Assembly (NCBI GenBank): GCA_002418765.1 | Contig: DIET01000015.1 | Coordinates: 5,910-69,909 of the forward strand | DNA length: 64,000 nt | Direction: 5' to 3' | Source of the DNA: Peptococcaceae bacterium UBA5767 | GTDB taxonomy: Bacteria > Bacillota > TC1 > UBA5767 | Shown here: piece by piece, positions 27,187 through 36,655 of the stretch | Layout: each line of letters begins with the position of its first letter | How positions within the stretch are numbered: the first letter of the stretch is position 1 | Program-made: the position numbers and the translations under genes | The notes under the pieces: model-generated | What the model saw: the letters and a program-made list of their open reading frames with translations, nothing else | Told to the model about the DNA's origin: nothing | The model's database searches: none

Positions 27187-27207
27187 ATGTAAGTAGGTAC
27201 TTACATA
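27186..27207 (+). promoter_or_regulatory. palindromic operator, likely bound by the TetR regulator
   Basis: TATGTAAGTA and TACTTACATA arms, each 10 bases and fully complementary, around a central GG. It covers the expected transcription start, which would give tight self-repression of the cassette. Confidence 0.8.
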
Positions 27208-27224
27208 ATAAGGAGAAGTAAGCC

Positions 27225-27791
27225 ATGAAAACACGAATGAGCAGGAAAGAAAGACAGGAACAGATCGTGGATACCGCAATGAAGCTTTTTGTGGACCATG
27301 GATATAAAGGAACCACTACGGCTGAGATTGCTGAAGCAGCCGGTATTTCTGAAGTGACTCTATTTCGAAATTTTGCCTCAAAAAAAGACATATTTCTGCA
27401 AGGTACTATTCCTGTTCTCACAAAAACTTTGGAAGAAAGTTTGTCCAGTAATGAAGAGGAAACAACAGCAGAGGCCTTGGAGAGATTCTTTTATGACCGG
27501 CTTTCTGTCATCTCTGAGAACTATGGTATTTTGAGACTGGTATTGATGGAGAATCAGATGAACCATGATTTATCAGACATTGATTTTATCAACACAATCG
27601 GGAAAATGATCCGTAAGGAGTTATCCCGCATGGGCCTAAACCAAGATCATGCTGATTTTACCATGAGGATCATGATGGGGAGTATTTTGTCTTTTCTGTA
27701 TCTTCCGGAGAAAAATCAAGAGACAGTGAAAAAATTTGTTGCTGCTTTGGTGAGAACAGTGAATATCATGAATGAGAAACATGGAGCGTGA
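27225..27791 (+). CDS. TetR/AcrR family transcriptional regulator
   Basis: A 188-residue regulator. The N-terminal DNA-binding domain shows 'IVDTAMKLFVDHGYKGTTTA' and 'IAEAAGISEVTLFRNFASKK' with the classic helix-turn-helix. The C-terminal ligand-binding part is helical and variable. A perfect palindrome just upstream and a consensus promoter indicate self-repression that is lifted when a drug-like ligand binds. AAGGAG is the ribosome site. The adaptor gene follows with a start just after the stop codon, so regulator, adaptor and RND pump form one operon. Confidence 0.92.
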   Translation: MKTRMSRKERQEQIVDTAMKLFVDHGYKGTTTAEIAEAAGISEVTLFRNFASKKDIFLQGTIPVLTKTLEESLSSNEEETTAEALERFFYDRLSVISENYGILRLVLMENQMNHDLSDIDFINTIGKMIRKELSRMGLNQDHADFTMRIMMGSILSFLYLPEKNQETVKKFVAALVRTVNIMNEKHGA

Positions 27792-27795
27792 GGGC

Positions 27796-29061
27796 ATGAA
27801 ACAGAAAAAAAATATCATCGTATTGGCATCGATGGTTGCCATCTTTTTGATCATGAATCAATTATTTTTTGCATCTGATGCCAGTAGAAGTGAAACGGGA
27901 ATAGAGGAACAAGGTATTCTCACTGAGCTTGAGGAGGTGCAAAAGAAACCCATGGTACAAGCACTGGCATACCTGGGGACCCTTGAAAGTGAAACCAATG
28001 CGATGCTCAGCTCAAAGATTTCTGGAATGATCACCTCTATTTATGTATCAGAAGGGGATATCGTTCATGAGGGTGATGTTTTGCTTGAAATCGATAGCGA
28101 GCAGATAGAGGCAAAGCGAGATACCATTAGTCAGAAAAGAGAAACCCTTTTGGACTCCATTTCTTACTTGGAATCCGAGATCAAGGGATACTATTCTTCT
28201 CATCCCATGGTGGCAAAGGTTGAGTCGGCCAGACTATCGCTTGCGTTTCAACAATCGGAGGTAGAGAAGTACAGGCGACTTTATGCAGCAGATGCAGTGT
28301 CGCTATCACAGCTGGAGCAGAAAGAGCTTCAACTGCAATCGATCAAGTGGCAGGTGGAAGAGCTGGAGCAGACCTTGCTTTGGCAATATGATAATCTTGT
28401 GCAGGAAAGAGACGTGGCCATGGGTCAACTGGGTGAGGTGGATGCTTCTTTGGAGGAACTGGCATTATCCATCAGTGATGCCAGATTAACGGCTCCTTTT
28501 GCTGGTCAGGTTACTCAGATGGTGGCTTCTCTAGGTGAGCTTGCTTCTCCAGGGAAATTGCTTGTGGGACTAGATAGCCTGCAGCAACTGAGCGTGGTTA
28601 CACAAGTTGGTGAGTCGGATTTGCAGAAAATACAGCCTGGCATGTCTGCGGAAATGGTTTTGGGAGGTTCAGATGTTGTCATTGTCGGTACTGTATCTTA
28701 CAAAAGTGAGAGCGTTAGTCCCAAAACAAGAATAGGGGAGGTCAGAATAGAGGCACCAATACCCCCAGACCTCATGATGCTTGGTTCAAGTGTGAGGATA
28801 ACCATACTTCTGGATGACAGTACCGATGAAATCATGATTCCCAAAGCAGCTGTGAAATGGTTGGACAATCGGCAGGTTGTCTATGTTTATGATGATGGTG
28901 GCCGGGTACAGGAAAAAGAGATCGTGATTGGTGAAAGTGTGAAGAATGAATACCAAGTAGTCGAAGGACTTGTCGTGGGAGATATGATCGCCATTAGGAA
29001 CATACAATCGCTACGTGATGGTGCCAGGATTTATGTTTTTGATGGGGAGGAAACAAAATGA
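27796..29061 (+). CDS. HlyD-type adaptor subunit of an RND efflux system
   Basis: A 421-residue membrane-fusion protein. It has an N-terminal anchor (about residues 7-24), the lipoyl half-motif 'SGMITSIYVSEGDIVHEGDV' (20 residues), a coiled-coil hairpin with 'YAADAVSLSQLEQKELQLQS' (20 residues), the second lipoyl half 'LTAPFAGQVTQMVASLGELA', and barrel domains ending with 'MIPKAAVKWLDNRQVVYVYD'. ATG 27796 is preferred for GGAG 9 bases upstream; the frame opens at 27772. It overlaps the RND gene by 4 bases (ATGA). No outer-membrane channel is encoded, as usual in Gram-positive RND systems. Confidence 0.9.
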   Translation: MKQKKNIIVLASMVAIFLIMNQLFFASDASRSETGIEEQGILTELEEVQKKPMVQALAYLGTLESETNAMLSSKISGMITSIYVSEGDIVHEGDVLLEIDSEQIEAKRDTISQKRETLLDSISYLESEIKGYYSSHPMVAKVESARLSLAFQQSEVEKYRRLYAADAVSLSQLEQKELQLQSIKWQVEELEQTLLWQYDNLVQERDVAMGQLGEVDASLEELALSISDARLTAPFAGQVTQMVASLGELASPGKLLVGLDSLQQLSVVTQVGESDLQKIQPGMSAEMVLGGSDVVIVGTVSYKSESVSPKTRIGEVRIEAPIPPDLMMLGSSVRITILLDDSTDEIMIPKAAVKWLDNRQVVYVYDDGGRVQEKEIVIGESVKNEYQVVEGLVVGDMIAIRNIQSLRDGARIYVFDGEETK

Positions 29062-32000
29062 GTTTCGGCGGTTTTTCCATAGGAAAGAAGTATGTAGTCT
29101 TGTCCCTGGTTATCGGGATACTCATATTTGGTGGATACAGCATGCTGACTCTGAATACGCAGCTTTCACCAGATACAAGTCCTCCGACTGCGACCGTGGT
29201 CAGCATTTATCCTGGGGCCATGGCACTCGATGTCTCCACTGATGTAGCCAAACCTATGGAGGAGTCCTTTGCCAAGCTAGATGGAATCGAGAATATCAGT
29301 TCTTCCAGTCAGGACAATATGGCAATCATTCGATTGACCTTTGATTATTCAACCGATGTGGATCAAGCTGCCATCGATATTCAAAATACCCTCAATACGA
29401 TTCGCAATGCTCTGCCAGAGAATCTCCAGGATCCACAGGTTCTAAAGTTTAGTGTCTCAGATCAGCCGGTCATGACCATCGGGATCCAAAGTGCGGCCTT
29501 GTCAATGCAGGATCTGCGAAAGCTTACAGAGGATAAAATGACGTATGCATTGCAACTAGTGGAAGGCGTGGCTGCGGTCAATATTTTTGGAGGTCACGGG
29601 GCAGAAGTACATGTGCGGCTCGATGAAGCAACCGTACGGGCATATGGCTTGTCCATAGACCAGATTGTCGGTTCGTTGAAAACCTCCAACATCAAGGCTC
29701 CGGGGGGAACTATCCTGTATGAAGAAAAAAATGTGTTGCTGCGGGTAGAAGAAAGTCTGGTGTCCCTGGAGGAGCTTGGCAATGTGGGTATCCCTTTGGC
29801 AGATGGAAATACTGTTCCTCTGTCAGCTCTTGGGACCATAGAATCAGGTACCATTGAGCAGGAAGGTTCGTATAGGCTCAATGGTGAAGAAGCCCTTGCG
29901 CTCATGATTACAAAAAAAGCTGATTACAATACGGTCGAGGTGATTGAGTCAGTCAATGAGAAGATAGCAGAACTGGAGGAAGTGTATCCTTATGTAGCTA
30001 TGAACGTGGCTTCAGATGATTCAGCCTTTACGAATCAGATGGTTTCCAATATGGCTGCCAGTGTTGTATTGGCTATCGCTTTCACAATGCTCATTATTTT
30101 GTTGTTTATCAACAATATTTCGCGGGCACTGGTGATTACCATTTCCATGCCATTGGTATTTTTGAGTACCTTGGGACTGATGAAAGCATTTGGCATGAAT
30201 TTGGATTTGGTTACGCTGTCCGCCTTGATTTTAAGCATAGGATTTGTTGTGGATACAGCGATTGTCGTTGTTGAGAATATCAGCAGCCATTTGGGGCAGG
30301 GAAAAGAAATGGTAGTCGCTGCTGTGGAAGGAACAGATGAAATTGCTCTTCCTAGTATAGCAGGAGCGACGACCACATTGATTGTATTGATACCTCTTTT
30401 GTTCATCACGGGATTTGTGGGAGAAATGTTCAGACCGCTATCAATGACACTTATTTTTGCCATATCTTCATCGTTGGTGGTTGCGCTGATCATTATTCCT
30501 CTTTTGACTGTCATGTTTCAGCCTTTTCAGTTTAAGAAGATTGAAAGATTTGTTTCTGCATTTTCGATTCCATTCAACAGATGGATGGATTTGCTTATGG
30601 AAAAATATGTCGGATTGTTTCATCTGACCAGCGGAAAAAAGAAGAAGACGTTTGTTGTTGTCATAGCACTCATGGCCGTCAGTGCTCTTTTTATCAACTT
30701 CAATGGTATGGAAATGCTTCCCAAGTTTGATAGTGGCGTATCCTATGTCACACTGGAAATGGCTCCGGGAACACCGCTTTATAAGACGGAGGAAGCAGTG
30801 GACCGTGTGGAGGAGTACCTCCTTCAGGTTGCGGAGATTGTTTCATTTGAATCCAGGATCGGATATGAAGAAGGGAGTATGCAACAAGGAGATTTTGGGA
30901 TTTTGGGTAGCGATCAGGCTATGATCACAATCAATCTGAGCTCTAGGAAGGAAAGGAGCATTTCCATTTGGGAGTTTCAGGAAGAATTGCGAGCCAAAAT
31001 TGAAGGTATTCCGGATGTCAACCGTTATGTGGTCAAGGAAAAAGGAGGAACGGCGGTGACAGGCGCTTCTGCTCCTATTGCCGTGAAGATCATAGGAGAA
31101 GACCTTGATGTTCTTTACCGCATTGCCGAGGATGCCATGGCCATGATGGAAGAGGTAGAGGGAACCACCAATGTTTTTACAAGCTTCAATGACGAATACA
31201 AGCAGATGTCTCTTTCGTTTGATCGTGAGAGATTGGCTGAGCTTATGCTGAGCGAGGCTTCTGCAGCCCGTCAGCTGTATGGGAGCATGGAAGGAGTCGA
31301 TGCCATTTCTGTGGTCATAGGAGCCAACGATGCCATGGATGTCAGAGTTGGTTATGAGGGGGATTCGTCATCGGATATGGAATATCTCCTCGATACGTAT
31401 CTGGTTACTCCTTTGGGGGTAAGAATTCCGCTACGTGAGGTGGCCACCATGGAGCTGGAGAACAGATCCAATCTGGTGGAACGGGAAAATATGTCCTATA
31501 TGGTGAATATCCAGGGTTTTGTGGAAGGAAGGGCTTTCAGCCATGTGGTTTCGGATATCCAGGAAGGCATTGAGGTAATGGATCTACCGAAGGGATACCT
31601 GATTGAGTTTGGGGGTGAACAGAAATCGTTGACAGATTCGGTAGGAGATATGATGTTTTTGCTGTCACTGGCCATCATGTTTGTGTATCTTGTTCTCGTT
31701 CCTCAATTCAAATCTTTCTTGCATCCGGTGACCATCATGGCGGCGATTCCCATGGTCATCATCGGCATTGCTCCGGCACTGGGACTTACGGGCAAGTATA
31801 TGTCCATGCCGGTCCTGCTTGGATTTATACTATTGACGGGTACCGTGGTCAACAATTCCATTTTGCTCGTGGCAGCCATCAATGAAAGCAGGGACGCCGG
31901 TATAGCCATGATGGATGCCATAGAATTGGCCATTAGGTCACGATTCAGACCCATTATGATGACGGCTTTTTCAGATATTGTGGGAATGATGCCATTGGCG

Positions 32001-32192
32001 CTTCAGTTGGCCTTGGGTTCTGAAAGATTTTCGCCTCTGGCCATAACCGTGATAGGGGGGATGGTGGCAGCCACGCTTCTCACCATCATCATGATACCGC
32101 TTATTTATGTGATTTTGGAAAAAGCCAGTATGAGGATAAAACAATGGTCTGGCAAAAAAACGCTAGAAACCTTGGATGAGGTGAGTCATTAG
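29058..32192 (+). CDS. RND-family efflux transporter (AcrB/SwrC-like)
   Basis: A 1,044-residue pump with the RND plan of 12 membrane helices and two large outside loops. It pumps amphiphilic compounds using the proton gradient. Visible features: 'LNTQLSPDTSPPTATVVSIY' after the first helix, and the TM4 motif 'VVDTAIVVVEN' with Asp399. Where AcrB has a second Asp (408) this protein has Thr400, and the AcrB Lys940 position is Asn932 in 'VVNNSILLV', so the proton relay must differ from AcrB; single-Asp RND pumps such as CusA are known. Start overlaps the adaptor gene by 4 bases. Substrates may include surfactant peptides, antibiotics or bile-like compounds. Confidence 0.92.
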   Translation: MSFGGFSIGKKYVVLSLVIGILIFGGYSMLTLNTQLSPDTSPPTATVVSIYPGAMALDVSTDVAKPMEESFAKLDGIENISSSSQDNMAIIRLTFDYSTDVDQAAIDIQNTLNTIRNALPENLQDPQVLKFSVSDQPVMTIGIQSAALSMQDLRKLTEDKMTYALQLVEGVAAVNIFGGHGAEVHVRLDEATVRAYGLSIDQIVGSLKTSNIKAPGGTILYEEKNVLLRVEESLVSLEELGNVGIPLADGNTVPLSALGTIESGTIEQEGSYRLNGEEALALMITKKADYNTVEVIESVNEKIAELEEVYPYVAMNVASDDSAFTNQMVSNMAASVVLAIAFTMLIILLFINNISRALVITISMPLVFLSTLGLMKAFGMNLDLVTLSALILSIGFVVDTAIVVVENISSHLGQGKEMVVAAVEGTDEIALPSIAGATTTLIVLIPLLFITGFVGEMFRPLSMTLIFAISSSLVVALIIIPLLTVMFQPFQFKKIERFVSAFSIPFNRWMDLLMEKYVGLFHLTSGKKKKTFVVVIALMAVSALFINFNGMEMLPKFDSGVSYVTLEMAPGTPLYKTEEAVDRVEEYLLQVAEIVSFESRIGYEEGSMQQGDFGILGSDQAMITINLSSRKERSISIWEFQEELRAKIEGIPDVNRYVVKEKGGTAVTGASAPIAVKIIGEDLDVLYRIAEDAMAMMEEVEGTTNVFTSFNDEYKQMSLSFDRERLAELMLSEASAARQLYGSMEGVDAISVVIGANDAMDVRVGYEGDSSSDMEYLLDTYLVTPLGVRIPLREVATMELENRSNLVERENMSYMVNIQGFVEGRAFSHVVSDIQEGIEVMDLPKGYLIEFGGEQKSLTDSVGDMMFLLSLAIMFVYLVLVPQFKSFLHPVTIMAAIPMVIIGIAPALGLTGKYMSMPVLLGFILLTGTVVNNSILLVAAINESRDAGIAMMDAIELAIRSRFRPIMMTAFSDIVGMMPLALQLALGSERFSPLAITVIGGMVAATLLTIIMIPLIYVILEKASMRIKQWSGKKTLETLDEVSH

Positions 32193-32329
32193 CGCATCTG
32201 CTTCTTACTAGTATTGGGATCACTTGTTTTTTAGATAATGTAAGGCTGTGGCGCACATCGGGAATACCTGTTTTTTTGAAAATGATTCTTCATAACAGGG
32301 GCAGCAAGGATGGATCGAAGAGTATGGCA

Positions 32330-32364
32330 AAAAGAGCAGCATGTTATTGCTGTTCTTTTGTTTT
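32330..32364 (+). terminator. terminator after the RND cassette
   Basis: A 12-bp stem (AAAAGAGCAGCA with TGCTGTTCTTTT, one G-T pair) with loop TGTTAT, followed by GTTTTAT. It lies 137 bases after the pump stop codon. Confidence 0.65.
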
Positions 32365-32464
32365 ATAAATACGGAAAGCAGTCTATAATAGAATTGTAAT
32401 TGGCATATGCCAATAATGATTTTTGGGTCTTAGAGATTTGTGGCAAAGATGAAGGTGGATAGTG

Positions 32465-33781
32465 ATGAATTCACATGAAGACAAAGTTCAAAGAATCGCA
32501 AAGCAATTGCAAGAGCGAAAGAGCAGCAGGCCTTTGCGTCTATGGAAAAAAACTGTTTCGCACGAGGTCCCAAGGCCCAAAGATAAAAAAGCGCTGGATG
32601 AGAAGCTTGATATCAGGGATTTGGATGCCATCCTCTCTATTGATGTTAAAAAAAGCACATGCACGGCAGAACCAGGTGTTACCTTTGAAAAACTTGTGAA
32701 GGAAAGCATGAAATACAATCTTGTTCCCGCAGTGGTTTCTGAGCTTAAAACCATCACCATTGGAGGAGCTGTGGCAGGTTGTTCCATAGAATCCATGTCT
32801 TATCAGTGGGGAGGATTTCATGACAGCTGTTTCGAATATGAGGTCGTGACCGCAAAAGGCGAGGTGCTTATTTGTACGCCTTATAATGAAAACCATTTGC
32901 TGTTTCAGATGATGCATGGGACGTTTGGGACTTTGGGCATCATTACCCGTCTTACGTTCAAACTTGTCCCAGCGAAACCATTTGTCAAGGTGGTGTATGA
33001 AGAGTATGAGACCCTTGAAGAATATAAAAAATCCATCTGGTCACATTACAAACAAAAAGATATCGATTTCATGGATGGCATCATACACTCACCGAAAAAG
33101 TATATTCTTGGGGTGGGATACTTTGTAGCCGAAGTCCCTTATACACATAGTTATGACTGGACTCGCATTTATTATGTGAGTACAGCAAAGCGAAAAGAAG
33201 ACTACCTAAAGACAGAGGATTATTTTTTTCGTTACAACAAAGGCGTGACCAACGTGCATCCAAAATCATTCCTCTTTCGACTTTTGTTTGGGAAAATAAT
33301 CAATTCCAACAGCATATTGATGCTGGCCAATACATTCAAAAAGCTGATACCTTCTTTTCTCATTCCGGTTACGGTGGATACCTTCATACCCTTTTCAAGG
33401 ATAGATGAGTTTATGCCTTGGTATGTCAAAGAAATAAATCATTTCCCTCTGTGGTGTGTTCCATATAAAATTATGCATCCCTACGAATGGGTTGCTACTG
33501 CCTTCTTGGATCAGGTTCATGATGAACTCTATCTGGATATTGCCTTGTATGGGATGCGAAAGAAAAATCCAGAGCATTACTACCGCATCATCGAGAAGGA
33601 ACTGGTCAAACTGGGTGCCATCAAGACACTCATTTCTACCAATTACTATACAGAAAAAGAATTTTGGTCTATTTGGAATAGAGAGAACTTTGCTATGGTT
33701 AAAAAAAGAACGGATCCTGAAAACATATTGAGAGGACTTTATGAAAAAACATGCAGGGCTTCTAGAGGGTTAGATTCATAA
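32465..33781 (+). CDS. FAD-binding oxidoreductase (DHCR24/DWARF1-like)
   Basis: A 438-residue protein of the FAD-binding type-4 (PCMH) superfamily. The FAD domain shows 'STCTAEPGVTFEKLVKES' and 'ISIGGAVAG-like' 'ITIGGAVAGCSIESMSYQWG' (20 residues), then 'GEVLICTPYN' and 'GTFGTLGIITRLTFKLVPA', as in plant DWARF1 and human DHCR24 (delta-24 sterol reductases). Bacterial homologues of unknown substrate are common. The usual His/Cys pair for covalent FAD linkage is not evident. Start ATG 32465 has GAAGGTGG 6 bases upstream; GTG 32462 is also possible. It has its own upstream promoter-like TATAAT at 32384. Sterols are unlikely; a membrane lipid or sugar alcohol is possible. Confidence 0.8.
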   Translation: MNSHEDKVQRIAKQLQERKSSRPLRLWKKTVSHEVPRPKDKKALDEKLDIRDLDAILSIDVKKSTCTAEPGVTFEKLVKESMKYNLVPAVVSELKTITIGGAVAGCSIESMSYQWGGFHDSCFEYEVVTAKGEVLICTPYNENHLLFQMMHGTFGTLGIITRLTFKLVPAKPFVKVVYEEYETLEEYKKSIWSHYKQKDIDFMDGIIHSPKKYILGVGYFVAEVPYTHSYDWTRIYYVSTAKRKEDYLKTEDYFFRYNKGVTNVHPKSFLFRLLFGKIINSNSILMLANTFKKLIPSFLIPVTVDTFIPFSRIDEFMPWYVKEINHFPLWCVPYKIMHPYEWVATAFLDQVHDELYLDIALYGMRKKNPEHYYRIIEKELVKLGAIKTLISTNYYTEKEFWSIWNRENFAMVKKRTDPENILRGLYEKTCRASRGLDS

Positions 33782-33812
33782 AGATGATGATTCCAAACCC
33801 TTGCTGGCTGGG

Positions 33813-35174
33813 TCAGCTTTTTGCAAGCCTCGCCATTTTTTGAAGATAATGCTCCATGTCGAATTTTCTGTTTAAGCCATTGGCATTCATATAGCGTATC
33901 TTGCCAAAAATCTCTCTCTCTTTCCAGGCACGATCATGTTTCCCGAAGCACCAGGCTACTCCAGCGAAGCTGTTGGGATCTCTTCCATCCAAGCTATACT
34001 TGTTGTTGAGGAAAAGGGCATTTTGGAAGGCTTCTTGGGGTGTGATGCTCCATTCCAAAATCTTCTTGCTCCAATACATACGCATGTATCCGTGCATCTT
34101 TCCTGTGAGCATCATCTCTTTTTGGGCGGCATTCCAGTATGGATCATGGGTTTCTTGTTTCTCCAATTCATCAAGCGTATACAAATGTGTTCTTTCGTCC
34201 TGGAGATGCTCTCCCAGTGTTTTTTGGGCCCAAAAAGGCAGGGATTCATAGGCGTCGTATTGTTCGTTGTAATAGACGAAATTCATGCTTAATTCTCTTC
34301 TTACGATGAGTTCTTCCAAAAATTCTGTTTTACTCTCAAGATTTATGTGGGTGAGCCTTAGAGCAATATACAATGGAGATATTTGTCCGAAATGCAGGTA
34401 AGGACTGAGCTCTGAAGAATAATCAAGCCCAGGTTCGTTTTTTAGCTGGCTATAGAAAGGCAGCTTCTTTTTGATGAATGCTTCCAACAGTTTTTTGGCC
34501 TGGCTTGTCCCGCCATGAAAGTCAGTGATGGGGATTATCGATCTGTCTGTATCCAGTTGTTCCATGACCAGGTCAATGTTGTTTATGTCCAGTGTCTCAA
34601 AAGAAATAGGGAGACCGATAGAAGAAACGGAGAGCTTGTTTTCAGGCAAGGGCAGTGTAAAATAGGGCAACAGTTTGTTTATCTTTGGCCTTAGTGTGGC
34701 GGCCGCATATTCTTCCTTTGAAGACGCTGATTCCACTGGCACGATAATGTTGGTTTCTACCTGGGCAATAGGACATTGTACCTGATCGGCAATGGCATCC
34801 CTCCACTGTCTTTCTATTCTTAAGTATCCTCTGTCTACCACCATAAAGGCTGCCAAAGACGAAAGCTCCCAGGCTCCTTTTTCTGGTGATGTTTTTCGGA
34901 TTAGCAGGGCAATATTTCTTTTGGCCAATGCCAGGCGCACCTCCTTTAGGCCTTCCAGCAGAAACCGGTAGTGTCTTTGATTGGCTTCTGGGAAATCGTC
35001 TGTTAAACCGAAATAGACGATCAATGGTTTATGTAAATGGTTGGCTTGTTGGATGGCATATTCAAGGGCATGGTTGTACTCTGTTCTTTGCGCACTTTGC
35101 ATCCAATAGATGACAAAAGGCTTGTCCTGGGATTCTTTTTGATTGAGCATTTTGATTCTTTCGTCATGGATCAT
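33813..35174 (-). CDS. phr: class II CPD photolyase
   Basis: A 453-residue DNA repair enzyme that splits cyclobutane pyrimidine dimers using blue light and FAD. It is class II by 'FVIYWMQSAQRTEYNHALEY' at the N-terminus (20 residues), 'GLDYSSELSPYLHFGQISP' for FAD binding, and the C-terminal 'WCFGKHDRAWKEREIFGKIR' (20 residues). I chose the ATG at 35174 because GGAGG (reverse complement at 35183-35187) lies 8 bases upstream; a GTG five codons earlier overlaps that site. It is transcribed opposite to the FAD oxidase, and their 3' ends face each other 31 bases apart. Photolyase fits an organism that meets sunlight. Confidence 0.93.
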   Translation of the reverse strand: MIHDERIKMLNQKESQDKPFVIYWMQSAQRTEYNHALEYAIQQANHLHKPLIVYFGLTDDFPEANQRHYRFLLEGLKEVRLALAKRNIALLIRKTSPEKGAWELSSLAAFMVVDRGYLRIERQWRDAIADQVQCPIAQVETNIIVPVESASSKEEYAAATLRPKINKLLPYFTLPLPENKLSVSSIGLPISFETLDINNIDLVMEQLDTDRSIIPITDFHGGTSQAKKLLEAFIKKKLPFYSQLKNEPGLDYSSELSPYLHFGQISPLYIALRLTHINLESKTEFLEELIVRRELSMNFVYYNEQYDAYESLPFWAQKTLGEHLQDERTHLYTLDELEKQETHDPYWNAAQKEMMLTGKMHGYMRMYWSKKILEWSITPQEAFQNALFLNNKYSLDGRDPNSFAGVAWCFGKHDRAWKEREIFGKIRYMNANGLNRKFDMEHYLQKMARLAKS

Positions 35175-35549
35175 GTGAATAGCCTCCACAATGCTTTTTT
35201 TCTACTCTATCATGAAACTTCTATCACATAAAGACATGTTCTATTAGGAAAAGATGGCTTTTACTTTGGTTGCATATGACTCTTGCCGTAGGGTCTTCTG
35301 TTCGTAAGGTTTTCAGCCATGGCAAAGGCAGGCAGATGCTCAGAAAATAAGGTATAATAAAGTAGGGAATAAGGGGCATCGTCTGAATATACACAGGCAT
35401 TGGCAGCAGAAGTAGCAGATTCATAAGCCATGAACCATCAACTTATGCAAAATGTGCGACCGATACAAAGAAGATGATTGGAATATCCAATATAACAGCA
35501 TCGAACGAAAACCAAGAGTCCAATATATAAAACCACCAGGGGGTTGATC
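35175..35549. other. intergenic region between divergent photolyase and macro-domain genes
   Basis: A 375-base stretch with no gene. A TATAAT at 35353-35358 is the only strong promoter-like word; no matching -35 was found. Confidence 0.4.
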
Positions 35550-36560
35550 ATGCCATTAAAAATTATTCAAGGTGACATAACGAATATCCATGCGGACGCT
35601 ATCGTAAACGCAGCGAATACGTCTTTGATGGGCGGCGGTGGTGTTGATGGCGCCATACACCGGGCAGCGGGTCCGCAGTTAGGGGAAGAATGCTACCATT
35701 TGGGAGGCTGTGAAACAGGTCAAGCCAAAATCACCAAAGGATACAATCTGCCTGCAAAGTATGTCATTCATACGGTGGGCCCGGTTTGGTATGGGGGTCG
35801 TCATCAGGAAGAGAAAATGCTTGCCCGTTGTTATCAAAATTCGCTTGAGCTGGCTTGGCAATACCATGTAGAGAGCATCGCCTTTCCTCTGATTTCAACA
35901 GGGGCCTTTGGGTATCCCACAGAAAAAGCCATAAGAACCGCTATTTCGGTGATAGGAGATTTTCTTCTTGATCATGATATGACTGTTTTTTTGGTCATTT
36001 ATAACAGGAAAGATTCTGTGATTTCCGAGAAACTATTCTCCTTTATTGCCCGGTATATTGATGAACGTTTTGTGTATGAATACGCTGCGCCGATTACTTA
36101 CGGGGAGGAATTGTATCAACTAGATAAACAGGGCACTGCAGGTAAGTACCTTCCAGCAACAGAGGCCATGGCGCCTATGGAAAAAGGCAAGCGCAGCCTC
36201 GATGAGGTGGTACAGCATTTGGATGAAACCTTTTCACAGATGCTGTTGCGTCTGATAGATGAAAAAAACATGACAGACACCGCCACTTATAAAAAAGCCA
36301 ACATCGATCGCAAGCTCTTCTCCAAGATTCGCAATGATATTCATTACAAACCGAGCAAACCCACTGTACTGGCCTTTGCCATTGCACTGCGGTTGAATCT
36401 TGATGAGACCAAGGATTTGCTATTAAGAGCAGGTTTTGCCCTCTCCAACAGCAGTAAATTTGATATCATCGTGCAGTATTTTATGGAAAATAATAATTAC
36501 AATATATTTGAAATCAACGAAGCCTTGTTTGCTTTTGACCAGAACCTACTTGGACAATGA
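35550..36560 (+). CDS. macro-domain protein with a C-terminal HTH-like domain
   Basis: The 336-residue protein starts with a macro domain (residues 1-165), which binds or removes ADP-ribose. Its key motifs are 'GDITNIHADAIVNAANTSLMGGGGVDGAIH' (partly quoted; Asn and the GGGG loop bind ADP-ribose), 'GYNLPAKYVIHTVGPVW' and 'FPLISTGAFGYP'. After a linker (about 180-225) comes a helical domain of about 100 residues ('KKANIDRKLFSKIRNDIHYK' and 'PTVLAFAIALRLNLDETKDL') that looks like a Cro/XRE helix-turn-helix. GGGGG lies about 6 bases before ATG 35550. The macro part resembles YmdB-type deacetylases and RNase III inhibitors. It precedes a vWA gene by 95 bases. Confidence 0.85.
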   Translation: MPLKIIQGDITNIHADAIVNAANTSLMGGGGVDGAIHRAAGPQLGEECYHLGGCETGQAKITKGYNLPAKYVIHTVGPVWYGGRHQEEKMLARCYQNSLELAWQYHVESIAFPLISTGAFGYPTEKAIRTAISVIGDFLLDHDMTVFLVIYNRKDSVISEKLFSFIARYIDERFVYEYAAPITYGEELYQLDKQGTAGKYLPATEAMAPMEKGKRSLDEVVQHLDETFSQMLLRLIDEKNMTDTATYKKANIDRKLFSKIRNDIHYKPSKPTVLAFAIALRLNLDETKDLLLRAGFALSNSSKFDIIVQYFMENNNYNIFEINEALFAFDQNLLGQ

Positions 36561-36655
36561 CCCCCTAAGAGCAAGATTTGTCGCTTGCCATGCGACCGTA
36601 AGAAAGCTTTGCCATGCTATTCTATCATTACAAAACATGATAGGAGGGTAAGACA

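Noticed and set aside
27772..32192. Complete Gram-negative-type tripartite efflux system
   Set aside because: No outer-membrane channel gene is present and other features point to a Gram-positive cell.
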